Source of the DNA: Acheta domesticus
Lineage: Eukaryota > Arthropoda > Insecta > Orthoptera > Gryllidae
Assembly: GCA_031308135.1 (NCBI GenBank)
Contig: JAHLJT010008756.1
Coordinates: 99,308,230-99,372,229, forward strand
DNA length: 64,000 nucleotides
Direction of reading: 5' to 3'
The notes under the pieces were generated by a model. The model had not been told where the DNA came from. It saw nothing but the letters and a program-made list of their open reading frames with translations, and did no database searches. Position 1 is the stretch's first letter. Each line of letters opens with the position of its first letter. Positions 1 through 11,400 of this stretch are shown in pieces. The position numbers were made by a program, and so were the translations under genes.

Positions 1-45
1 CTCTGCCCCTCAATTCCCAATGGCCACGATGGAAAATCACATGGC

Positions 46-156
46 ATTTCACATCTTTCTCTCTCGTGCCGCTAGATGTCGCATGATCGCAAACACTGCT
101 AAATATTGTCGCGATCATGCGATATCTAGCGTCCCCGACTGAGAAAGACGCGAAAT
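46..156. repeat. Foldback (hairpin) MITE
   Basis: Arms of about 45 bp (46-90 and 111-156) are inverted copies with few mismatches; the best part pairs GCTAGATGTCGCATGATCGC with its inverse at 111-130. The loop is about 20 bp. Pairing extends a few bases outward. No ORF. The structure is typical of a short non-autonomous DNA transposon, family unknown. Confidence 0.6.
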
Positions 157-725
157 ACCGTGACATATTTCATCGTGGAGACAGGCCTTGAGGGGCAAAG
201 TTACAAAAATCGCACGCACTATAGAGAAGAGCGCTCGAGAGCCTCCCCTCCAATCGGTCTGACTCATCAAGCAGCAGCCCATGTAGAAGGCCCTCCGAGA
301 ACCGCAGGATCAGGGCAACCATTATGGGCAGCCATACATTGTAAACTAGTGGTGCTACAATGGCACATACGTTATCGCATAATTTTTAACTTTTTCAATT
401 TTCCAAAATACCGACAATTCAACTACAATCAGACCTGGACCATTTTTAAGCGTCCACGCGGCCATACAACTGCACTTACCGAGGCTCAGTTATATTTATC
501 CCCTAGCAAGTGTATGTGACTCCTTTTTGGGGAGATCAGCATTATGCCGAATTCAATTTTTATGACCTAGGGTTACTAGTCCTGGGAGATGGGATATTGA
601 ATGATGATGATGAAGGATGCACGGACGTCACACACATACGCACATACACTCATACAGACATATCACAGACAGACTCACACACCCATGCCCAAGATGCGAG
701 TCGAATCCGCGATCCTTCTGTCCGG

Positions 726-733
726 ATTATTAT

Positions 734-764
<31 letters not shown>

Positions 765-782
765 AATATTATTATTATTATT
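726..782. repeat. (TTA)n microsatellite on the 3' side of the Dong-like element
   Basis: Runs of ATT/TTA with a few interruptions. On the minus strand it is a TAA repeat directly abutting the 3' end of the LINE, and it pairs with the matching tract at 4964-5066 as target sequence. Confidence 0.85.
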
Positions 783-3700
783 CCCCTAAATCACGACTTA
801 AGATGTTACGTGTCGGCTGAATATAAAATCTACTCCAGGTTGCAACCAGCTACCTAAGGAGCAGATCTAGGGACCGTCGGTGCCTCTACAATACTTTGCG
901 CAAAATGTGGGCTGTTCCAAATAAAGCTATTTCTTGCACTTCCCAGTCTTTTGAATTACCAGGGAGTTTAGACAAGTTCTTACACAAATTTTGCGGAACA
1001 AATCCCAGAGCTCCGATAACTATCGGGACGACCTGTGCTTTTACGCCCCACATTCGGCTGATCTCGATTTCCAAACTCTTGTATTTAAGACGTTTCTCTG
1101 CCTCCTTGGTAACGACGTTTTGATCGCAAGGTACAGCAACATCCACAAGTAAACAGGATTTTTGTTCTCCAAATCCCGGATGACTATATCCGGTTTGTTT
1201 GCTGCTATCGTGCGATCAGTTTGAATTTGTTGGTCGTACAATATCGTACACAATCCAACAGACGTTACCGGTTTCGGTGAGTGTTCGTACCACTTGGGGC
1301 TCGTGTTCGGAACTTCGAGGACGGTACAGATCTGCCAGTGGAGGTAGCTACACACCCTGTCGTGTCTTTTCAAGAATTCGGCCTTTGCTAGGATTGGACA
1401 AGCTGAGACAATATGATCGATGGTTTCTACGTGTTCCTGACAAACGCGGCATTTATCATCTTGGGAAATTTTGAGAACCGCTTTATCATAATGTCGTGTT
1501 CTCAACGCCTGATCTTGGGCAGCTATTACAAGTGCTTCCGATTCTGGCTTCATTCTTCCCCTTTTAAGCCACATAAATGATTGATCTTCATTGATCTGCA
1601 CCTTGTCCATTCGTTTCAAATATTGTCCGTGGAGTGGTTTGTCTTTCCACGATTTCTTTAACATTTTCTGTGTCTCAAATTTCATACTAAGTAGCATCAG
1701 AAGTTCAGTGTCCCTGTCATTCTGGTTGTCTTGCATAGTCTTGTTCGCAATGCTTCTTGCTACACTTACAATGCCTCTGTTTCCCATTCTTCGGTCAGAT
1801 TTCATGACCTGCCTCATTAGTGGGTCATCTTGATGGCTGACTACATACTTTCCCATCCCGGTTATTGCATTGTGCCAGGAGGCTTCAATTTGTCTCAGGC
1901 CTCTTCCTCTTTCCTTACGTGACACATAAAGTCTATGTCTTGCTCGGGGGTGGGCAACATGATGAATTGTAAGTAATTTTCTGGTTTTCCGATTCATGAT
2001 GCGAATTTCCTGTTCAGTCCAGTCTTCTAGTCCGAAACTGTATTCGGCTACAGGCACCGCCAAACTACCTATTGCTGATATTTTATTCCTTGAGTTCAGA
2101 GCAGACTGCAGGACAAGTCTCACTCGTCTATAATACTCCCTGCGAATTCTCTCTTTCATTGTGTCGTTCGAGATGGTCTCACATTCTTCAATGCCCAGAT
2201 ATTTGTAAGTATTACCTGGCTCAAGATCTTGAATCAGAGTGTGTCTATGAACTTCAATGTTCTCGGACGTGGTCATTTTGCCTCTTTTTAAGTTGGCTTT
2301 TGTACACTTGTCAAGACCAAACTTCATGCAGATGTCATTGCTAAAATCATTGACGACAGACAGCATTTGGGAGAGAATCGCTTCATTCTTAGCAAAAACT
2401 TTAAGATCATCCATGTAAAATAAATGTGATACAGGCATTTCATCACCATGGAGCTTGTAACCAAAGTCAGTGTGCGACAGCTGTCTTGATAGAGGAATCA
2501 AACTAATGCAAAACAGCAGAGGGGATAGTGAATCTCCTTGAAAAATTCCCCTGTTAATCTGAATACTTCTGGTTTCTACTAGTCCCTTTCCGCTGTGGAT
2601 TAGTAACCTGGTGCTCCACGACTTCATACTAGCCTTGCAAAACTCAACAAGTCTAGGATGAAATCGATAGATCTCCAGGGTCTTCAAAATCCAATCGTGT
2701 GGTACACTGTCAAAGGCCTTTTGGTAGTCAATCCAAGCCATGCTTAAATTACGTTTTCGTTTCTTTACATCATTCAAAATTATTTTATTGAGAAGCAAGG
2801 TTTCCTTACAGCCATAGGAACCTTTACGACATCCTTTCTGTTCAACTGGCAACAGATGGTTCTTCTCTAGGTGCCTATACATTTTGTCAGCAATGGCTGC
2901 ACTTATAAGTTTGTACATTACTGGTAAGCAAGTAATTGGCCTGTAGTTCTTCGCCAAAGAGCTGTCTCCTCCTTTGGGTAGCAAATACGTAATGCCGCGA
3001 GTGAGCCATTCGGGGAGTTCGTTAGGCTTTTCTAAAATTTTATTAACAGCCTTTGCAAGATGAGAATGTAGTGCTGTTAATTTCTTAATCCAATAAATCT
3101 GGATCTTATCAACCCCAGGGGATTTCCAGTTTCCCATATTCTTAATTGTTTGGCATAGGTCCTCTTTCGAGAATCTTTGAACATATTCCACTGTTTCCAC
3201 GAGTCCATTGGAAGTATCAACTTCAGATTGGAGCCACGATGCGTCTTTGTTGTAGAATCTGGTTTCCGCCCAGATTCCTGACCAAAATGTTTCGACGTCA
3301 TCTTTTGAAGGAGGGGCAGCATTGCCATTCGGTTTTTCAGTCAGGCTGCGATAGAATCTCTTCGCGTCTGTTTCAAACAACCGGTTCTGTACACGGAAAT
3401 CGATTCTACGTTTGTACCGTCTTATTCGTTGAGCCCATGCTTGGATTTTTTCTTTTAGCTTTTCAGCTACCATTAGCCTTGTTGTGTCATTGTCAATTAG
3501 GTATTTTTGTTCAACATGGAGTATTTTTTGTTGAACTTTGTACGTGTGGTTTGACTTAGAAGATGCCTCGGCTAGGAGTGATATTTCACGCCGTGTGTCC
3601 GCTATCCGTTTCATAATTCTTTTCATCCACGGAGGTACGGAGCTTTTTACTCTGTCTGGCTGTCGGCCATCGGTGTTCTTGGCTGGTCCCAAGATTATCT

Positions 3701-4963
3701 GAGATACTAGATATCCAGTTGCATACACGATGTGATTGATTTCAGTAATATCTAGATCTCTACTTGAGGTCTGTACAACCTCATTTAAGACAGAATTCGC
3801 TGTTTCTATCACTCTCTTAGCTTTAGCATTTTCGTAAATTCTCCTCAACGGTGCACGAGATTCGAATGGAAGCAGACGAACTCGTTCTATCTCGCGTCGG
3901 AGGAGGTCCCGCATCATGTCCTTATCGTGTGACTCATGGCCAGATGAATTTTCACCACTGACGGATGTTTTATTTGGAAGAGATGAACCTTGAAGTGGTT
4001 CATCGTTTTCAGGGATATTAGATGGTTCTAAATGTTCGTCATGTGGATGGTTTGATTGATAAACATACTCTGCGTTTCTCTGGATGTCTGCAAGTTGTTC
4101 TGCTGTGAATTTTCCACTGCTGAGTATGTATCGTCGTTGACTGGCAAGCTTCTTTGAGTCTAGGGTAGGTCTCATATCTGGGTTCCCCTCTCTCCATATC
4201 TTAAAAACTTCTATTTCCGAGCCCCCATTTTTCGCTTTTGCATAGTAAAAGCACCACATCACCTCCATGAATTCATCCCGGGTCCATCTCTGACGATGGC
4301 TTCGAGCTACTGCCGGCTCTGGGTCCCTGAGACTAACATCCGTGGGATGGCCAGATGTCGACAAGGTGACATTAGCTCGGTTTCTGAGCAGGTATGGGAC
4401 ATTGGTAGAACAAGGCACGTTAAGGTTCATTACATTGCTTGTTCTATTCATTTTGCTCATTGGTTTCAAGTGAAGATTCGCAGGTAGCAAGTTCGAGTTC
4501 GCAGATCACACTTAACATTTGAGTTGTTTCCTGCGATCCGTTACTGCGACCCATAGTGGCCTCGGGGCATCCCCCCGCAGGGTCCAGCAAGGGGTCCCTC
4601 CGATCGCCAGTCGGCATTACTAAACCCTACGGGATTTTCACTGACTGCTGAAGGCAGCCTCCTTCGCTGGCTAATGCAAGGTTCGGGCCTCCACTCTAAT
4701 CAGTGGCCTGGTGTGCCAACCCAGTTTCTCTCCTGTACCCTCCATGGGCCGATAACAGAAAGTCCAAAGGTTCATGACCCTTCCCTCTCTACTTACTTCC
4801 CACTCTCTTCAAAATGGAGTACTTCTTCGTCGGACCCCTCACCTTCAACCTATTCAGCAAGGGAGACCCTACCAGTAGCTAGGCTACCACTGACATAGCT
4901 CTCAGGCTCATGGGGGTACTCAAGCTCCACCACCAACTCCAAGGTCGTGTACTCCCTAGGTGG
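783..4963 (-). mobile_element. Dong/R4-clade non-LTR retrotransposon, near full length
   Basis: A 4.2-kb unit with one long ORF, flanked on both sides by TAA/TTA microsatellite. The Bombyx Dong element is known to insert into TAA repeats, and it also has a single ORF with a C-terminal restriction-like endonuclease. Here the 5' leader is about 4491-4963 and the 3' UTR is about 783-885. It lies in the IR intron, in the same transcriptional direction as the IR gene. Only one frameshift was found, so the copy is young compared with the other elements in the window. Confidence 0.85.
886..4490 (-). pseudogene. Dong-like polyprotein: Myb-like, reverse transcriptase, CCHC, REL-endonuclease; one frameshift
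   Basis: The ORF runs 1149 codons from an ATG at 4488-4490. Near residues 67-130 is a tryptophan-rich Myb-like region (RWTRDEFMEVMWCFYYAKAK). The reverse transcriptase follows: WKSPGVDKIQIYW, NYRPITCLP, AWIDYQKAFDSVPH (about 585) and the catalytic FYMDD (about 690). A CxxC...HxxxxC knuckle (CRVCQEHVETIDHIVSAC) is near 1011 and the PD..D/K endonuclease core (KPDIVIRD) near 1099. Just after NKNP the frame shifts at about 1153-1166 in an A/T run. The homologous continuation (LLVDVAVPCDQNVVTKEAEK ... GTAHILRKVL) is in the next frame and ends at a TAG at 886. The single indel could be a natural mutation or a sequencing error. Confidence 0.85.
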
Positions 4964-4968
4964 AGTTG

Positions 4969-5005
<37 letters not shown>

Positions 5006-5132
5006 TACTACTACTACTACTACTATTATTATTATTATCATTATTATCTTTATTATTATTATTCCATTTTCACAAATTATTGGACTTAAACAGCTACCAT
5101 ACAGATACAGTATTCTTATTATTATTATAATA
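4964..5132. repeat. (ATT)n/(ACT)n microsatellite on the 5' side of the Dong-like element
   Basis: GTT, ATT and ACT triplets in series (4964-5066), then a spacer and a short ATT run (about 5114-5130). The end is about 40 bp from the donor site of IR exon 9. Confidence 0.8.
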
Positions 5133-5172
5133 TAATGTGCGTGCGTTGTTGGCGTGGCAGGCAGGCACTCAC

Positions 5173-5444
5173 AGCGGGTCGACGAAGCGCTTTAGCGGCG
5201 AGGTGCTGGCCAGCGGCAGCGCCACGCCCACCTGCAGGCGCAGCCCGTCCAGCCCCCAGAGCGCGCAGCCGCGCGGCGCCCGCGCCAGCGCCGAGTCCCA
5301 CGCGGCCAGCAGCGCCACGCGCGCCTCCTCGCCGTCCTCGTCCTCGGCGCCCGCGCACAGCCGCCCCAGCAGCGCCCCCGCGCGCCCCGCCGCCTCCTCG
5401 CGCAGCCGCGCGCGCAGCGCCACCAGCCACGCGTCGCCCGAGCT
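5173..5444 (-). CDS. IR exon 9: ligand-binding lobe S2
   Basis: 90 codons plus 2 nt. It starts SSGDAWLVALRARLREEAAG, carries an acidic loop (AGAEDEDGEEA), and ends with LRLQVGVALPLASTSPLKRF and VDPL. The A-L-P-x-x-S-x-S-P-L-x-x-F closing motif matches the end of S2 just before the last helix in IRs. It leaves in phase 2 at CCGCT/GTGAGT (5173/5172), so translation must continue in a further exon; none is visible in 1-5172. The in-frame TGA right at the donor is part of the splice site, not a real stop. Acceptor CCGGCAG lies above 5444. Confidence 0.85.
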
Positions 5445-8400
5445 CTGCCGGCATCGTTGTCCACGCGTTGATGTCTCCGCGTATCGACTGGTACGGCCTT
5501 TAGTCCCGTTGGTGAGAGGAGTGTTTTATCGGATTTTAGCGGATGCGATGGTGTAACGGTTAGCGTACCGGACTGTCATACCCAAGTTCGCGGGTTCAAA
5601 CCCGATCAAAGCCGTGGACTTTTAAGGGCGAAAAAATCCTTCGGAGGGGAAGTAAAGCCGGCTGTCCCATGTTAGTAGATTTATTTGCATGTAAAAGATC
5701 CTCAAGCCTAAAGCCTCTGAGCTAAATTCAAATCGCCTGTTTCGTCGCCCGAGATAATACCCTCTTTCTCCGCTCGGTGGTGAAAGGAGCGTAGTGAAAT
5801 TTGCGTGGTCAGACGGAAGAGCGGGCTTGATGGCCCGAGTCTCGCCACGTAAAATAAGGCACTAACTAACTATCCCGGGAGGTGGAGGTGTGTCCACCCG
5901 CTATACTGCGATTTTCGTAACTTTGTCCCTGACAGGAATCAGCTGTTTCGCTGCCATCCAATCAGGAGCTTATATTTCGCGACAGTGACGTCACTATGGT
6001 GACGTTCAAGCTTCCGATTGGATAAAACCGTGAACAGCTGATTTCTGTCAGGGACAAAGTTACGAAAATCGCAGTATAAATCAGGCTGTTCCAACTCGGG
6101 CTCTCGCGGCCACGGGTGCCCGCGGGCAATCGTGGCTAGCCGAGCCGAGATTGTGGAGGGGAAAGCGCTCTTATCACGTTCGCTGTTCTTTTCGTGGAAG
6201 CAATGTGAGTAGTGTGATGGCTGGCAGAGGAAGCTACAACGCCTTTTTCTGTCTCATCGGATACCTTGCCATCGTCGATGCAGTTGGAGATAACAGATTT
6301 GCAGAACTTCCTACTTCTAAAGAACAGATATTTTAATACCCTTAATTTGTTGCTATGACATCAGAATTTACATGTGGAAGTCTTCCTCAAGATTGATAAA
6401 ATGCAGCTAAGATTATATCTATGTTTGAGTCACCAAATTGTTAGCAGCTTTTCTCTGCAGCGAAAATAATAAAAATCAAAGAAAGAACCCAACTTCGGGA
6501 CAAGACATTGAAGAGCGTTCTACGTATCGCAATGGCCAAAGGACTGACACCAGACACTGCTTCAGAAACTGATTAGGAAAAATATGTCTAAAATTAATTT
6601 CATAAAATATTGTTGAATTGCTTCACACTGCTTCACTTGATTAAGAAAAATATGTCTAAAATTAATTTCATAAAATATTGTTGAATTGATTCGAATTTTA
6701 CGTTTCTTGTTAAACTTCTTCTGAGACTTCTTTCAGAACATGAGCCCTGGCGTGCCCTCTGTTCCCCAACCTAACCGCTCGCTTCGGCTATCAGCGACGA
6801 ATTGTCGCCAAAGGCCAAGGCCAACTCATGCCTCGGGGGCTTATATTTCGCCAGGCGCCGGCAGCGAGAGTTGTCAGCAGTCTGCGCCCGCCAGTCTCCG
6901 CCAGTGTCCGCTGTGGCTCTTGGGCGCCCGCGTACTCGCCCGCGGGCAGCTGAGTTGAAACAGCCTGCGCTAAATGGTGAGATCCGGCGCCTACCTACAA
7001 GACGGCTTGCGTGGGATTTCTCCTTTCATATATCTTCCCTAGCAGAGCACCGTCCAAGCCGGTACTATCTCTAAGCTCCCGAATGATCTCCCGGCATATG
7101 TGGTAGTGTAGTGCCTGTTAGTGCAAATGATGGTAAGTAAGGGATGAAGATAGGACAAGGAAGAGGAAGGAAGGATTGCGTGCGTAAAGTGTCCCTTTTG
7201 TTAGGGTACTGCTTGGGCATTCGCCCGGTATTGATGGGGGAAATTACGGGGAACTACCGATCAGAGCAGCCGGTTCTAGAATTCTCCTCCAGACAGCGCG
7301 CGGCTGAATTCGGCCTGTTTAGTTGGCGTCGAAAATCAGCAAACTCGGACCCTACGAGCTCAAGGTCACAGTGACTGTAGAGGCATCTGTAAAGCTCGCT
7401 CTGAGAAAAACTCAAACGTCTTTCTAAACTAAAACCGTCCCTTAACCCCTAGTGTTTTAAATATATTGATTACACAATAGAACTTCATTTCAATGTTTTA
7501 TCTGTAAATGGAAATAAAACTGACGTGCACTGTTCTAAACGGAAACTGGAAGAAGATATTAAGTTCGTTTAAGCGTACTTTATGAACTGTGAGTGGAAAT
7601 TGATCGAAATTTTTCGTCTATTACATGCACCCCTTCCTAAATACTCCTTCAGACCACGCTAATTTTCCTCCCGCTACCTCCTAACTCTTTGGAATCTCAC
7701 AGCCCTATACAGCCCTATATTCACTTGCGCTCTCACTCGTTCCATTCTTCACCTCCGACTGTACCCATTCACTTCTTTACACGCCAGGCTAACCCTCGCA
7801 TACTGCTCCTTTGCACCTTTTGCCCTCAGCACCTTTTCGCATTTTCAAATGTCTTGGTCCGTTCACTCCTAGGCCGCTCTCAAGAGGTGAGGACAGAAAA
7901 TCTCAAGGATTCTAAGACACCAAGCCATTGCCGGAGCAGTAGCCTAACAAGCGGGCCATGAGACCTACGAGATCTTTCCTCCCTCTTCCTTGTTCTCTTC
8001 TCACTCCTTACTACACACCCTTACAGTTATACTTACATGCACTACACTTTAACACATGCCTGGAGACTACTCGGAAGCTAAGAGCTCGTCTCTGCTGGAA
8101 CGGTGGTCCGCTGATGGAAGATATGAGGATGGGAAAATCTCCGGAAGACGACGCTGGTCCTCGCCATCCAACGAGAGAAGAACATCGCCATCTCCCCTGA
8201 TAAAAATATGCACTACAATTACGAGACTAATGCTTATAGCTGTTGATGCGCCGGGAAATGCGAAATAATGAATCAATCAACCAAACATTATGAAAAACGA
8301 GAGATAACCTCACTTTGTATACTAATAAAAATAATAAAGTCATAAGCACAACGCAGATTTTGCAGGTGCAATGATATTTAGCATAAAATTCACCACGAAC

Positions 8401-11400
8401 ATTTCAGTTATGCTTGGCCTAATAGCCAAGAAAGTTGACGAGATCTGATAACGCGGTACAGAGAGGGTGGAAGACAAGGGGGTAATCAAGTTACGTTCTC
8501 CTGTGCTCGACTGCCCCTCCGGGTCACAAGTATGCGAGTAAGCTGACTTTCCTTTTCGTACTCTGAATTTTCTGGTAATTTTATCACTTCTTTGTCAAAA
8601 ATCACTCCCAAAAATAAAACATCATGAATGAGTATTTATTGTTTAAGGAAACGTCAACGGTTTAGTTCATTAGTCCCGTAAATGTATCCCGAGAGTGTTC
8701 CTCTCCAGCTTGAACATAAAAACTTAAACGTTTGCTTACGGGGATTTTCTCCGTCAGGTATTACCCGGGAACGTTTTTACTTTAGCCCTCATTTCGATAG
8801 ATGAGACATTAATGGGGGCGGCGAGTTTTCAACCACATAATTTTTATATCATACTTGCTAAAATTTGCTTGCTAAAAAATTATAAATTGTGTTTTAACTC
8901 TTCTTCCTTAGTTTTTACTGTTGAATGTTGAGATGAAATATATTATTGTAATTATGAAATGGAGACATATAAAATTTAAGAAATACTCTGATATCATTTT
9001 TTTAAAATTTCTTTCCATTCTTTCTATATTCTTATGAATCATTAACAATCTTTGTAAGAATGTATTATTCCTCAGAATTTATTAATTTATTCCTCTAAAG
9101 CTTTCTAATTATATTTGCATTTTACAATGAAGTAAAACATTAAATTTCTCATATTTCAGCATCATGAGTTTTAGGAGAAAACTATCAAAATAATTGGCCC
9201 AAATGATAATTATTTCAATGTTTCAAAGTACGCAATTGATTAAAATTAACATTATAATGAGAGAAGTTCCTGATGACAGATTTCTCGAATTGCATATGTT
9301 TGAATGTAGCGCCAAAGTCTAGCTTCATGTACATTTTCGAAGTTGGCAGGGCCGAATGGCCGCCATATTGAAAATTCTAGGGACCAAAGCAAACTGAAAT
9401 CCCGTATATGTGTGGATGTGTAAGTGAAGATGAAGAGACAGGATAATAAACGGAAAATTGCGCTTGGCCACTGCCCCGTACTGTTCCGCAATGATCGAAG
9501 AAACCACCGACAACTTAAGACCAGACCTGTTGACATCTCGAATTCTCTTCCAAATAGTGGCTGATTTCTACTTAGCTCTAAAGCTGGTGTCGAAATCTGA
9601 AAATTTCTGGACTCATACCCTACGACCTCCCGAACAGTAGCAACCGTGTTATCGCTGAGTTATCGCAGCCAATGAAAATAACGTTGAATACCACAATAAC
9701 AAATTATGATTGTGATGTAATAGAAATGCTGATCGAGAGAGGTGGTTCAGGGTCACTGCAGTACCGCTGGCCGGGAGGTCCTAGGTTCGAGTCTTGACAG
9801 TGGCAGGATTTTCGACACTAGCTAGATAGCTAGGCCGGGTTCTGTGGTTGTTTCGAGGAAAATTCTAGCAGGCGGCTGCTCTGATCAGTAGAGACCGGAT
9901 TTTTATATAATTACATATTTTTTGTCTTTCTACTTACCATTCTCAAAATTGTAATCTTGGCGAATCATAGCCCCCCTAACACAATAACGATTTTTTTCGT
10001 TACATATTTTTACATATTTAGTGCTATATTACAAATTTTACATATTTTGCTCTTTTCACAATATATTTTCTCATTTTAACAATTTTCTCCAATTTAATTG
10101 CATATTTTTTATAAAAAGATGTATTTTTTTAAAAACTAGCATTTTACCTACATTATTGGGAAAATCTAGGTGTTCAAAATATAATTGACACCGCGTTTTG
10201 TGATCTGAAACCTTAATTTCCGAGAAAAATTTCCGATCACTGACGTGTAACACTACGATGAAGATGCTACATGTATGTATACAGTGTATGCTGGTCATAG
10301 ATCTTGTCAGTTTGTGCGATGGCTTCTCTTGCTATTAGTCCGACTGTTAAACTACGCTCCTGGATTACACTAGATGAAGCTTTTACTACTGACGAGTATG
10401 ATGTAAAGTGAGCAGTTTTTTTAACTGTAATTTCTTGCTATGTAAATGGTTTTAATTAGAGAATTTTAATATTACGTATTATAGCCGATTTTACATACTT
10501 ATTACATATTCTTACTGTTTTCATTACATACTTATGTACATATTTTGACGTTTCATACTACATATTTTTCCGGTCTCTACTGATCAGTAGTTTTCCGTGG
10601 TTCCTCCGATCAACACCAGGCGAATGCCGAAGTACTACCCCAACAAACGGGCCATGAACCGCGTGCAACCTTACCTTCCAATTACTTTTCCTATCATTAC
10701 CCCTTGCATTTCCATGCACATAGTTCGCCTCCCCCTGCGATGGCCGGGTTTCGCCGCGCGGCCGGCGCTCACCTGCACGAGGCCCAGCTCTGCGGAGGCG
10801 TTGGCGACGGCCACGCGCCACGCGGGCCGCGCCAGCAGCTGGCGCAGGTGGCGCAGCGGCGGCGCCGGCCGGTGCACCGCCAGGCGCGCCACCAGCGCCG
10901 CGGCGTAGGCGGAGGCGAGCGGCAGCGCCGCCAGCCACAGCGCCGCCCGCGCCGCGCGCCCCGCCCACGCGCCCGCCCGCGCCGCCGCCCCGGGCAACGG
11001 CTCGTGCCCCGGCCACGTCCCTGCACAGCACATGCGTTGCGATCTCGCCTCCGCTCCGCCTTCTCCTCTATTGCAAGAGCAAATGTCATTTTCATACCGG
11101 AAGGGAGGCTCAGTGCATCAACTGATGTTACTGCAGTCCCTCTGACCGGGAGGTTCTAGGTTCGAGTCCCGACGGCGGCAGGATTTTCGACACTAGCTTG
11201 TTAGCTAGGTCGAATTCAGTCGCTGTCTGGAGGAGAATTCTAGCGGCCGGCTGCTCTGATCGGTAGTTTTCCGTGGTTTCTCCGATCAACACCAGGCGAA
11301 TGCCGGGGCAGTACCCTAACAAATGGGCCACGGACCGCGCGCGATCTTTCCTGCCTCTTCCTTGTCCTATCCTCTCCTCTTACACACACACACACTAACA

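Noticed and set aside
1..725. Last exon of the IR gene
   Set aside because: Searched on the minus strand for a GC-rich segment with an acceptor and a membrane helix; none seen, so the exon most likely lies left of the window.
510..857. ORFs ending in poly-isoleucine
   Set aside because: They come from reading through the ATT microsatellite next to the Dong-like element.
5135..5556. Long plus-strand ORFs over the GC-rich exons (also near 10704, 18681, 23396, 27785, 33194 and 42510)
   Set aside because: They are antisense or off-frame shadows of GC-rich IR exons, where stop codons are scarce. They lack signal peptides and family motifs and do not splice in phase.
5548..5620. Possible tRNA gene
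   Set aside because: Box A and box B are present but the acceptor stem does not pair and a SINE body follows; the same holds for family B heads.
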